Below are positions 1 to 9,506 of a stretch of DNA of 64,000 nt, piece by piece; position 1 is the stretch's first letter, and every line of letters starts with the position of its first letter. Made by a program: the position numbers and the translations under genes. The notes under the pieces are model-generated. The model did not search any database. It saw only the letters and a program-made list of their open reading frames with translations, and was not told where the DNA came from. Source of the DNA: Sphingobacterium spiritivorum ATCC 33861 (GTDB lineage: Bacteria > Bacteroidota > Bacteroidia > Sphingobacteriales > Sphingobacteriaceae); the NCBI RefSeq assembly GCF_000143765.1, contig NZ_GL379770.1, positions 1,080,903-1,144,902 on the forward strand, read 5' to 3'.

Positions 1-98
1 GTATTATTTATGAATAGCGAAATAAATTGCACTTTATGGGTTAAGAAATATGTAATTGGAATATGCTTTTTTTGAATAAGGATTATTCAGAACGGAGG

Positions 99-809
99 TT
101 AAAAGCGTAGTTTGCGCATCTGTAACTGCAGTGTATCAAATAGTACAAATTCGTTGTGAAGAGTGGGTAATCCTGTTATTAATTTTAATGCTTCCTGTGC
201 CATCATGCAACCGATAATACCCGGAAGTGTGCCTATTACTCCGTTTTCATCACAATTGGGTACATCTTCTGCAGGAGGGGGTACCGGAAACAGATCTCTC
301 AGGTTTTTCGAACCCTTGTGGTTGAATACAGCGACTTGTCCCTGAAAATTCAATACGCTTCCAAAAATAAGGGGCTTTCCAATTGATACACAGGTATCAT
401 TACTAAGATAACGTGTGGCAAAATTATCACTGCCATCAATAATCAGATCATATGCTTCAAAAATTTGAGAAGCATTTGAAGAATCTAATTTTAGGTTATG
501 CGCGATAAACTGAATTCCTGAGTTATGTTGCTGCAGTTTGAGGATAGCTGTTGTTACTTTATCTTTTTTGAGATCACTTTCCGTAAAAAGAATCTGACGG
601 TGCAGATTGTCTTTTTCAATCCGGTCGAAATCAATAATTCCGATGGTACCTACTCCGGCACCTGTCAGGTAGGAGAGTATAGGTGATCCCAGACCTCCTG
701 ATCCGACTACCAATATCCGAGCGTTTCGTATTTTTTCCTGACCCTCTATTCCGATTTCCGGAAGCATAATATGTTTCTTGTAGCGTAGTATTTCTTCTCT
801 GGGGAGCAT
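99..809 (-). CDS. thiF: ThiF/MoeB/HesA-family adenylyltransferase, activates ThiS
   Basis: Predicted to adenylate the C-terminal glycine of ThiS so that sulfur can be loaded for thiazole synthesis in the cytoplasm. The 236-residue protein shows the nucleotide-binding GSGGLG (36-41), the DNLHRQ stretch with the arginine finger (67-72), DGSDNF (125-130), and a Cys at 186 in NCDENG, where E. coli ThiF has its acyl-disulfide cysteine. It stops just after QMRKLRF, so the C-terminal pair of zinc cysteines usual in MoeB/ThiF is missing, and no cysteines appear in other frames after the stop. It is the last gene of the thiamine operon, 53 bp after thiH. MoeB is the alternative, but the context favours ThiF. 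Confidence 0.88.
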   Translation of the reverse strand: MLPREEILRYKKHIMLPEIGIEGQEKIRNARILVVGSGGLGSPILSYLTGAGVGTIGIIDFDRIEKDNLHRQILFTESDLKKDKVTTAILKLQQHNSGIQFIAHNLKLDSSNASQIFEAYDLIIDGSDNFATRYLSNDTCVSIGKPLIFGSVLNFQGQVAVFNHKGSKNLRDLFPVPPPAEDVPNCDENGVIGTLPGIIGCMMAQEALKLITGLPTLHNEFVLFDTLQLQMRKLRF

Positions 810-862
810 TTGAGTATGTTTAAAAGTAGTATAATCTGTTTAAGTTATCTGAGCAAATGGTA

Positions 863-1978
863 TTATGAAAATACAGAATCCCAATCCTTCCATACAGCTT
901 CATAACCTTTGGATCTGATAAGCTGTGCTATATCAGACACAGGTCTTTCATCCGATATTTCAAACTGTTCCAGAGATTGCGGATCGACTGTATATCCTCC
1001 GGGATTTGTTTTAGACTCAGCGCTCATAGTCGTGACTCCCAGAGGAATAATGTGATTTCGGAAGTTTTCACTTTCTCTTGTGGAAATAGAAATTTCGAGA
1101 TCTTCATTCCAGAGGCGGTATGCACAAATTAACTGCACCAGATCCCGGTCGTCCATATGAAAATTGGGTTCACCGATACCGGATGCAGGGCGCAAGCGCG
1201 GAAATGATACCGAATACCTGGTTTGCCAATAGGTTTTTTGCAGGTAGTCAATATGGAGGGCGTTAAAAAAACTGTCTACACGCCAGTCTTCCAGGCCTAA
1301 CAAGACACCAAGCCCTATTTTGTGTATACCTGCCTGACCGATTCTGTCCGGAGTATCCAGTCTGAAATCAAAATTGGATTTTTTGCCTTTCGGGTGGTAG
1401 GTTTTGTAAACTTCTTTATGATATGTTTCCTGATATACAAGTACAGCATATACTCCTGCCTGCTGCAGGAGTTGATACTCCCGTAGCGTAAGAGGTTGAA
1501 CTTCAATGGAAATGTTAGAAAAATAAGACCTGATCTGGTCCATCGCATTCAGAAAGTATAGTAAATTAACTGTATAATTGGCTTCGCCGGTAACCAGCAA
1601 TACATGGTCAAACCCTTTCTTTTTGAGAAACAACACCTCGCGAATCATTTCCTCATCATTAAGCGTTTTTCTTCTGATCTTATTATCCATGCTAAATCCG
1701 CAGTAGGTACAGATATTGTTGCATTCATTGCTAAGGTAGAGCGGAGCGTACAATTGAATGGTTTTACCAAATCTCTTTTTTGTAAGATAGTGGCACTGTG
1801 CAGCCATTTCCTCCAGAAAGGGGGCTGCTGCAGGAGAAAGGAGAGTTAAGAAGTCCTGCAGGTTTCTTTTGGATTTGGCTAATACGTGCTTTACCTGTTG
1901 TTCACTGGTTGCGTAGATCTTTTCCTTAATTTTGTCCCAGTCGTATTGATCGAAAATCTCTTTAAATTGCGTTGTCAT
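863..1978 (-). CDS. thiH: 2-iminoacetate synthase ThiH (radical SAM tyrosine lyase)
   Basis: Cleaves tyrosine to dehydroglycine and p-cresol, supplying the glycine-derived part of the thiazole ring to ThiG. The radical-SAM cluster motif is plain: Cys86, Cys90 and Cys93 in CNNICTYC. The length of 371 residues matches the ThiH family. A ThiH rather than the glycine oxidase ThiO implies the oxygen-sensitive version of the pathway. The gene lies 11 bp after thiG and is the sixth gene of the operon. Confidence 0.96.
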   Translation of the reverse strand: MTTQFKEIFDQYDWDKIKEKIYATSEQQVKHVLAKSKRNLQDFLTLLSPAAAPFLEEMAAQCHYLTKKRFGKTIQLYAPLYLSNECNNICTYCGFSMDNKIRRKTLNDEEMIREVLFLKKKGFDHVLLVTGEANYTVNLLYFLNAMDQIRSYFSNISIEVQPLTLREYQLLQQAGVYAVLVYQETYHKEVYKTYHPKGKKSNFDFRLDTPDRIGQAGIHKIGLGVLLGLEDWRVDSFFNALHIDYLQKTYWQTRYSVSFPRLRPASGIGEPNFHMDDRDLVQLICAYRLWNEDLEISISTRESENFRNHIIPLGVTTMSAESKTNPGGYTVDPQSLEQFEISDERPVSDIAQLIRSKGYEAVWKDWDSVFS

Positions 1979-1989
1979 GGCTTTTGATA

Positions 1990-2772
1990 CTAGGTCTCTT
2001 GCAGAAAGGAGGTGAAGGGGCTAGAAGCATAGCTTTGTTGTGTCACGGGAGGAAGTTTGGCCAGATAAGCTGTTCTTCCGGCCTGTACAGCAAGTTTGAA
2101 GGCAGAGGCCATGGCCATAGGGTCATCAGCTGCGGCAATTGCGGTATTCACGAGCACTGCAGCGGCACCTAGTTCCATCGCTTTGGCTGCATCAGAGGGA
2201 GCACCTATACCTGCATCTATAATTACCGGTACGGAGCTTTGTTCGATGATGATTTCCAGGAAATCAATGGTCCGGAGTCCCTTATTGCTGCCGATTGGTG
2301 ATCCCAAAGGCATGACAGTCTGTGTGCCTACATCTTCCAGCCGTTTGCAAAGTACGGGATCGGCATGTATATAAGGCATGACAATGAATCCCAGTTGCAC
2401 CAGTTCTTCGGCAGCTTTGAGTGTTTCTATAGGATCAGGTAACAGATATTTGGGATCCGGATGAATTTCCAGTTTGACCCAGTTGGTTTCTAAGGCTTCA
2501 CGGGCAAGTTGTGCGGCTAATACGGCTTCTTTTGCCGTGCGTGCCCCGGAGGTATTGGGTAATAAGTGGATATGAGGATGCTGTAAATGGCGGATAAGGT
2601 GATCCTGTTCGTCATTGGTATTGATACGTTTCAGTGCAACAGTTACTAACTCGCTTTCGGAGGCTGACACCGCCTTTTCCAGTAATTCTCCCGAACCGAA
2701 TTTTCCTGTTCCAACAAATAAACGAGAATGAAAGCTGCGGTTGGCAATAGTAAGATTATCCATAAAATTCAT
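1990..2772 (-). CDS. thiG: Thiazole synthase ThiG
   Basis: Condenses deoxyxylulose 5-phosphate, dehydroglycine and ThiS-thiocarboxylate sulfur into the thiazole phosphate. The 260-residue TIM barrel begins with the family opening [10 protein letters not shown]. It carries the Schiff-base lysine at 100 in NWVKLEI, the PLGSPIGSN loop, and the phosphate-binding stretch around [13 protein letters not shown]. The first ATG overlaps the end of thiE by 17 bp; a second in-frame ATG three codons on is an equally good start. The tight overlap supports translational coupling. Confidence 0.96.
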   Translation of the reverse strand: MNFMDNLTIANRSFHSRLFVGTGKFGSGELLEKAVSASESELVTVALKRINTNDEQDHLIRHLQHPHIHLLPNTSGARTAKEAVLAAQLAREALETNWVKLEIHPDPKYLLPDPIETLKAAEELVQLGFIVMPYIHADPVLCKRLEDVGTQTVMPLGSPIGSNKGLRTIDFLEIIIEQSSVPVIIDAGIGAPSDAAKAMELGAAAVLVNTAIAAADDPMAMASAFKLAVQAGRTAYLAKLPPVTQQSYASSPFTSFLQET

Positions 2773-3385
2773 GATTGATGTGTTGAATGATTGATTGCGT
2801 GCTGACGGACTGAGTCAGCAAGGAAGAGACTGCCACACCGTAGATACCGATATGCTGCAGTTGAAGAATATCCTCCTGCTTTACACCTCCGATAGCATAG
2901 ATAGGAGGGTGATGCTGATCTTCCTTTTGTATCTCCTGTATAATGTTTTGATATCCTTCATAGCCAAGAACCGGGCTTAGATTCTGCTTGGAGGAAGTGA
3001 ATCGTAGTGGACCAAGACCTATATAGTCACAGTTTTCAGCAATACGCTGACGTACATGTTCTACTGTATTGGCTGTGCCGCCGATAATTTTTCCGGCTCC
3101 GAGAAAATTACGGGCTTGTTGTATAGAAAGATCTGTCAGTCCCAAATGTACGCCGTCACTGTTGACCTTGTAGGCTACGGAAACATGGTCATTGATAATA
3201 TAGGTAAAGTCGAATTTTTCTTTTAATTCACCAACCTGAAAAGCAAGATCTATCAATGCGGTTTTGGGTGCATTTTTCCAGCGTAGCTGTATCCAGTCGC
3301 CTTTATTTTCCAGGACTTTTCTGATATTATTGAGTTGTTCATTTACCGTATTTCCGGTAGAAATATATTGTAATCTACTGTACAT
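2756..3385 (-). CDS. thiE: Thiamine phosphate synthase ThiE
   Basis: Joins HMP pyrophosphate to thiazole phosphate to give thiamine phosphate. Starting at the ATG that gives MYSRLQYIS, the protein has 209 residues, the normal ThiE length. A longer upstream reading would add a hydrophobic stretch foreign to the family, so I reject it. Motifs in order are [35 protein letters not shown] and AIGGV, all expected for the pyrophosphate and thiazole sites. It overlaps the preceding tenI-like gene by 11 bp and thiG by 17 bp. A second ThiE is encoded in the salvage operon near 41.4 kb. Confidence 0.93.
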   Translation of the reverse strand: MYSRLQYISTGNTVNEQLNNIRKVLENKGDWIQLRWKNAPKTALIDLAFQVGELKEKFDFTYIINDHVSVAYKVNSDGVHLGLTDLSIQQARNFLGAGKIIGGTANTVEHVRQRIAENCDYIGLGPLRFTSSKQNLSPVLGYEGYQNIIQEIQKEDQHHPPIYAIGGVKQEDILQLQHIGIYGVAVSSLLTQSVSTQSIIQHINHEFYG

Positions 3386-3971
3386 ATGATGTCGTTTGAG
3401 AAATAGAAAGGCATTTATCTGCAGCAAACAGAGGATCAGGATGTTTCCAGATATAACCACACAGAGCGATGTCATCGTATCCCATTGCTTTTAATTCGGA
3501 TATATTGTATTCTGTAATGCCGCCTAAGGCAATCATTCTGCAGTTGAAGTTGGTTCTGTGCTGTATATTGTGACTTTTGAAGTCTGCAGTTGCCTGATAT
3601 CCTACTTTTGAAATACTTGGATATACGGGACTGATAAAGGCATAGGAGATACGTGTATCCAGACTGTTGAACTCATTGATCTGGTGTGTAGATGCGGACA
3701 GAATGAGGTCTGTCTGTGATTGTTCTATATCTTTTATCCTATCCCCTGAAAGATGAAACCTTCTTATTCCTGCCTTTAACGCAGTTTCTTTATGATAATG
3801 TAATACAATGAACGGATAGAGATGTTTATCTATATCTTCCAGTATAGGGGTTATATCATCTTTTGCTGCCGATGGCAAACGAAGATGATATAGCAGTGCA
3901 TCAGACCATGGAATCGCGTGTATGAGTTTGATATGCTGCGGAGTAATGGTATCCGGTGATATTATAATCAT
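3375..3971 (-). CDS. ThiE/TenI-like protein, degenerate thiamine phosphate synthase paralog
   Basis: A 198-residue protein of the ThiE/TenI fold. It keeps the later barrel signatures, IRRFHLSG, the AFISPVYPS stretch and IALGGIT, but lacks the early QLRxK and IINDxx motifs needed to bind HMP pyrophosphate in true ThiE. It is therefore more like TenI, a thiazole tautomerase in Bacillus, than a synthase. It sits between thiC and thiE, 5 bp after thiC, and overlaps thiE by 11 bp. The tautomerase role is inference from family and position; a non-catalytic partner is also possible. Confidence 0.8.
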   Translation of the reverse strand: MIIISPDTITPQHIKLIHAIPWSDALLYHLRLPSAAKDDITPILEDIDKHLYPFIVLHYHKETALKAGIRRFHLSGDRIKDIEQSQTDLILSASTHQINEFNSLDTRISYAFISPVYPSISKVGYQATADFKSHNIQHRTNFNCRMIALGGITEYNISELKAMGYDDIALCGYIWKHPDPLFAADKCLSISQTTSYVQ

Positions 3972-3976
3972 ATTTT

Positions 3977-6024
<2,048 letters not shown>

Positions 6025-6064
6025 ATTCCTAAAGTTTTAAATGATAAATTTATACTTTAGGAAT
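6025..6064 (-). promoter_or_regulatory. Predicted riboswitch expression platform sequestering the thiS start
   Basis: In the mRNA, ATTCCTAAAGT (6064-6054) and ACTTTAGGAAT (6035-6025) are perfect inverted repeats with an 18-nt loop. The second arm holds the AGGA just before the thiS ATG. The 5' P1 strand of the aptamer carries the same ACTTTAGG. When TPP closes P1, the downstream arm is free to mask the ribosome site. Without TPP the aptamer strand can capture the middle arm instead and leave the start open. The mechanism is inferred from the complementarities. Confidence 0.72.
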
Positions 6065-6099
6065 GGCTACGGTGTGTACAGGTACACAGGTCAGTCATC

Positions 6100-6179
6100 T
6101 ACTTTTCCCTACGCTAGTATGAACTAGATCAGGTTCAAAGGGTAATTCTCAGCCTGCTTTCGCAGACACCCCTAAAGTA
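6100..6179 (-). promoter_or_regulatory. TPP riboswitch aptamer (THI element) upstream of thiS
   Basis: On the minus strand the conserved TPP aptamer can be read: GGGGTGTC, a short hairpin, GCTGAGA, ACCCTTTGAACCTGATC, then GCGTAGGGAA. P1 closes between TACTTT (6179-6174) and AAAGTA (6105-6100). It is predicted to bind thiamine pyrophosphate and repress the operon. The aptamer begins within a few bases of the predicted transcription start. Confidence 0.95.
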
Positions 6180-6182
6180 TTA

Positions 6183-6190
6183 CAAACATA
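6183..6190 (-). promoter_or_regulatory. Candidate -7 promoter element of the thiamine operon
   Basis: TATGTTTG on the minus strand matches the Bacteroidota -7 consensus TAnnTTTG and lies directly before the aptamer, which fixes a sensible start near 6178. No clear -33 TTG is seen, and the element overlaps the mazG terminator hairpin. Confidence 0.45.
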
Positions 6191-6221
6191 TGGATTTTTA
6201 TCAGATAAAAAAATCCATATG
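6187..6221 (-). terminator. Inverted repeat after mazG, likely terminator
   Basis: Arms CATATGGATTTTT (6187-6199) and AAAAATCCATATG (6209-6221) form a perfect 13-bp stem with a 9-nt loop, 20 bp downstream of the mazG stop. Only a short T run follows on the minus strand, so termination is probable but not certain. Confidence 0.6.
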
Positions 6222-6241
6222 CATATTTTAAGTTTTAATAA

Positions 6242-7048
6242 TTAGTTGAGTTTTTTAGCTTCGTTCCAGTAGACATCCATTTCTGCTAAGGACATTTCCT
6301 GCAGTTTCTGGTTGTTTTCGGACGCTTTTTCTTCCAGGTATGTAAAGCGTTTTATGAATTTTTTGTTTGTCCGTTCCAAGGCATTTTCCGGATTGATACC
6401 CACGTGGCGGGCATAATTGATCAGTGAAAATAGTAAATCTCCGAATTCGCCTTCGGCTTTTTCAGCATCAATGGGTTCTCCGTTATCGATGTTAAATTCC
6501 GCTTTAAATTCGGCCAGTTCTTCCTCAACTTTTTCCCAGACTTGTTTTTTATCCTCCCAGTCAAATCCCACACCTCTCACTTTATCCTGTATACGATACG
6601 CTTTTACCAATGCAGGCAATCCCTTGGGTACACCAGAGAGTACCGATGTATTACCTTCTTTTAATTTGATCGCTTCCCAGTTAGATTTCACCTGCTCGTC
6701 ATCTTCTACGTTTGTATCTCCATAGATATGCGGATGGCGGTTAATCAATTTGTCACAGACGGCATTGAGTACATCCACCAGTGTAAACCTGTTTTGTTCT
6801 TCTGCTATACGGGCATAGAATACGAGATGCATCATGACATCTCCCAATTCCTTTTTGATTTCGGGATAATCTTCATCCAGAATAGCATCAGTAAGTTCGT
6901 ACATTTCTTCAATGGTAAGGTGTCTCAGAGATTCCATTGTCTGTTTCTTATCCCAGGGGCATTCAACCCTTAAAGTATACAGGACATCGAGTAAACGTTG
7001 GAAGGCCGTAGCAGGACTGTGTTGCGGAGCAGGAGGAATATGTGCCAT
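6242..7048 (-). CDS. mazG: Nucleoside triphosphate pyrophosphohydrolase MazG
   Basis: Hydrolyses (d)NTPs to monophosphates and is thought to act in nucleotide-pool sanitation and in lowering (p)ppGpp. At 268 residues it has the two tandem MazG domains of the E. coli-type protein. The first holds the metal-binding IEEMYE and EIKKELGDVMMH motifs. The second has VEEELAEF followed by EGEFGDLLFSLINYAR. It is transcribed alone upstream of the thiamine operon, with a hairpin after its stop, and the neighbouring genes do not suggest a toxin-antitoxin role. Confidence 0.95.
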   Translation of the reverse strand: MAHIPPAPQHSPATAFQRLLDVLYTLRVECPWDKKQTMESLRHLTIEEMYELTDAILDEDYPEIKKELGDVMMHLVFYARIAEEQNRFTLVDVLNAVCDKLINRHPHIYGDTNVEDDEQVKSNWEAIKLKEGNTSVLSGVPKGLPALVKAYRIQDKVRGVGFDWEDKKQVWEKVEEELAEFKAEFNIDNGEPIDAEKAEGEFGDLLFSLINYARHVGINPENALERTNKKFIKRFTYLEEKASENNQKLQEMSLAEMDVYWNEAKKLN

Positions 7049-7243
7049 AGACTAAAAATATAGGCTAAAGTTACGGATATTGTTGGGGAGAGCAGTAATG
7101 ATTGTAGAATTTTAAACGAATTATACAAACAAATATGCGTTATGGAAAGTTATTATGAAGGTGTTTTTTTTTGATAATTGTCAATGTTTACAACGCCATA
7201 TTTCCCGAAGTTTGTTCCCGTTATTACACATTGAATATTCTGT

Positions 7244-9025
7244 ATGACCATTTCTAATTTGTTAAAAAAGATTACGCCATTTGCCAAACCGTATAAAAAT
7301 CTTATTATTTATACACTCATACTGACTGTTATAGGTTCTTTTGCGGCGCAGGTCAATGCTTTCATTCTTAAGTATACAGTAGACTCTATCAGTAATCTGC
7401 TGGTCGCTAAACAGTCTTTATCCAAAGGTCTTTATCTGCTGACTGTTATTTCAATTATTTTATTACTAAAGGAAATAATTTATTCCTGCGTGCAGTTCGG
7501 ACAAAAATTTTATGGTGAAAAGTTGAGGATCTATATTGCAAGAGATTTTGCACAATTGATTGTGGAGAAGATACTCAGCTACCGTATGGCCTTTTATACT
7601 TCTTCCAAAAATGAATCTGGGAAGTTGCAGACACGGATAGATTCGGGAATCAGCAGTCTGACACGTCTGGTTCAGAATTTCTTTATTGATATATTACCTT
7701 TATTCGCAAATGCTATCGTGGCTCTTGCCTGTATGTTTGCTGCTAATTTCTATGTCGGACTGGTAGGGCTATTGATCGTGCCGATTTATTTTTACGTAAG
7801 TCAGGTACAGGCAAACCGGTTGAGTGGTTTTCGGCGTAATATGCGCAGATACCGGGAGAATAAGAGTAATCAGATTATCAACCTTATAGATTCCATTAAT
7901 GTTATCAAGTCGTTTGTCAGAGAGCGACTGGAAGCAGAGCGTCATGAAAAGATTCAGTATGAAATGACAGAAAATCAGATGGCAACCCGAAAAACGAGCT
8001 TTTTGTTTGATAGTATCAAGAGTTTTATAGAGCAGATCGGAATCGTGATTGTTATTATTCTGACGGCTTATTTTGTATTAGAGGGACAGATGACCCTTGG
8101 GGCCATTATGTTTCATGTGCTGTTGTTTAATAATGTGTCTGCGCCGATCAGACAGTTGCATCGTATTTATGATGAGGTAAATGATGCATTGATCTATTCG
8201 GAAAGTTTCTTTGAAATTCTGGAATCTGATGAAGAGATTGAGCAGTCCGGCAAATATCGTCCTGCACGTATTCAAGGTTTGATAGAACTTAAAGATGTAT
8301 CATTTGAATACCCTAATGGAACAAAAGCGTTGAAAAATATACATATGACTATCCGTCCGAATGATATTACAGCTCTTGTCGGATTGAGCGGCGCCGGGAA
8401 AAGTACGGTTATCAATCTGATGGATAAATTTTATGAGCCATCTTCAGGTCAGATTTTACTGGATGGTGTGGATCTGGCTGAATATGATACCGCTTTTCTG
8501 CGTGAGAATATTGGTCTGGTCTTGCAACGCAATCATATTTTTAAAGGATCGGTTGCGGAGAATATCCGCTATGGTAAACCTGATGCGACTATGGAAGAAG
8601 TGGTATATGCTGCAAAACAGGCATATATTCATGATCAGATACTGGAATTGCCTGACGGATATGAGTCTGAAGCTCATCTGATGTCCGGAGGTCAGCAGCA
8701 AAGGATAGCTATTGCGCGTCTCTTTCTCAAAAATCCCCCGATTATTTTTCTGGATGAGCCGACGGCAAATCTGGATGCTATTGCTACTGAACAGATAAAA
8801 AACAGTCTGGATGCTATCAAGGTGGGGCGTACGGTGATTATTGTATCTCATAGTATCTCGCAGATTATAGATGCTTCTCACATAATCGTGATGGAGAAGG
8901 GACAGGTCATGGAAGACGGTACACATGAGAAATTATATGAGCTGAAGGGAACGTATTATAAAATCTTTATGGCGATGGCAAATAGTCTGAATATCGATAA
9001 AATAACAAACTCTATACGGGAATAG
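7244..9025 (+). CDS. ABC transporter, fused permease and ATPase (MsbA/MDR-like exporter)
   Basis: A half-transporter of 593 residues. An N-terminal six-helix membrane domain (about residues 15-310) is followed by a nucleotide-binding domain. The ATPase has Walker A GLSGAGKST at 380-388, the signature MSGGQQQR at 480, Walker B IIFLDEP at 500 and an H-loop in VSHS. The permease-ATPase order is that of exporters of lipids, peptides or drugs, working as a dimer in the inner membrane. The substrate cannot be told from sequence. It is divergent from mazG and followed by a small NTF2-like gene. Confidence 0.92.
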   Translation: MTISNLLKKITPFAKPYKNLIIYTLILTVIGSFAAQVNAFILKYTVDSISNLLVAKQSLSKGLYLLTVISIILLLKEIIYSCVQFGQKFYGEKLRIYIARDFAQLIVEKILSYRMAFYTSSKNESGKLQTRIDSGISSLTRLVQNFFIDILPLFANAIVALACMFAANFYVGLVGLLIVPIYFYVSQVQANRLSGFRRNMRRYRENKSNQIINLIDSINVIKSFVRERLEAERHEKIQYEMTENQMATRKTSFLFDSIKSFIEQIGIVIVIILTAYFVLEGQMTLGAIMFHVLLFNNVSAPIRQLHRIYDEVNDALIYSESFFEILESDEEIEQSGKYRPARIQGLIELKDVSFEYPNGTKALKNIHMTIRPNDITALVGLSGAGKSTVINLMDKFYEPSSGQILLDGVDLAEYDTAFLRENIGLVLQRNHIFKGSVAENIRYGKPDATMEEVVYAAKQAYIHDQILELPDGYESEAHLMSGGQQQRIAIARLFLKNPPIIFLDEPTANLDAIATEQIKNSLDAIKVGRTVIIVSHSISQIIDASHIIVMEKGQVMEDGTHEKLYELKGTYYKIFMAMANSLNIDKITNSIRE

Positions 9026-9084
9026 ATTGTTATGTAATACGGAGAACAGAATGAACTGTTCGGAATAAATAAAGTAATATACTT

Positions 9085-9438
9085 ATGATACCATCACATA
9101 GAGAAATAGCTGAATCATTTTCGTCTCTTGATTTTGATCGCGTCCTTCCTCATTTGTCAGATTATGTCGAATGGCATATCAGCGAAAAGGAAGTGTTAAA
9201 AGGAAAAGCTGCTTTAGTAGCTTACAGTGAGGAGCTGAAGGCATCAGATACCACAGGTCAGGTTACTTTGGATATCATTAATGTTATTGAGGATGATAAT
9301 AATGTCGTTATTCAGGCGAAAGTAGCTTTTGGTAATGAAGAAACGGGAGAGAAGGTAAGGCAGATCTGTACGGTTTATGACTTTGATGATCTGGACCACT
9401 TGCATGTAATCCGAACGTATACTCTCACAGAAAAATAG
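9085..9438 (+). CDS. NTF2-like / SnoaL-like small protein
   Basis: A 117-residue cytoplasmic protein with the pattern of the NTF2-like cone fold: an N-terminal helix (REIAESFSSLDFDRV), a WHI strand, a helix containing GKAALVAYSEEL, then long alternating strands ending in HVIRTYTL. Members bind small molecules or act as isomerases, but no active-site residues can be assigned here. It lies 59 bp after the ABC transporter on the same strand and may be co-transcribed. Confidence 0.7.
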   Translation: MIPSHREIAESFSSLDFDRVLPHLSDYVEWHISEKEVLKGKAALVAYSEELKASDTTGQVTLDIINVIEDDNNVVIQAKVAFGNEETGEKVRQICTVYDFDDLDHLHVIRTYTLTEK

Positions 9439-9448
9439 GGTGAAAAAT

Positions 9449-9491
9449 CTTTAGCACGATTTCCTTCCCTAAAAAGGAGATCATGCTAAAG
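9449..9491. terminator. Long imperfect hairpin between convergent genes
   Basis: CTTTAGCA (9449-9456) pairs with TGCTAAAG (9484-9491), and an inner GATTTCCTT pairs with AAGGAGATC with one wobble. It lies between the ends of two convergent genes, so it may stop transcription in both directions. Confidence 0.5.
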
Positions 9492-9506
9492 GTTTCTCCG
9501 AATGGC

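Noticed and set aside
6025..6064. thiS leader hairpin as a TPP-activated (ON) switch
   Set aside because: At first the middle strand seemed to form P1 itself, but P1 closes with AAAGTA at 6105-6100. With that pairing the logic becomes a normal off-switch.
6242..7048. MazG as part of a toxin-antitoxin module
   Set aside because: No mazEF-like pair is adjacent; it is a single housekeeping gene with its own terminator.
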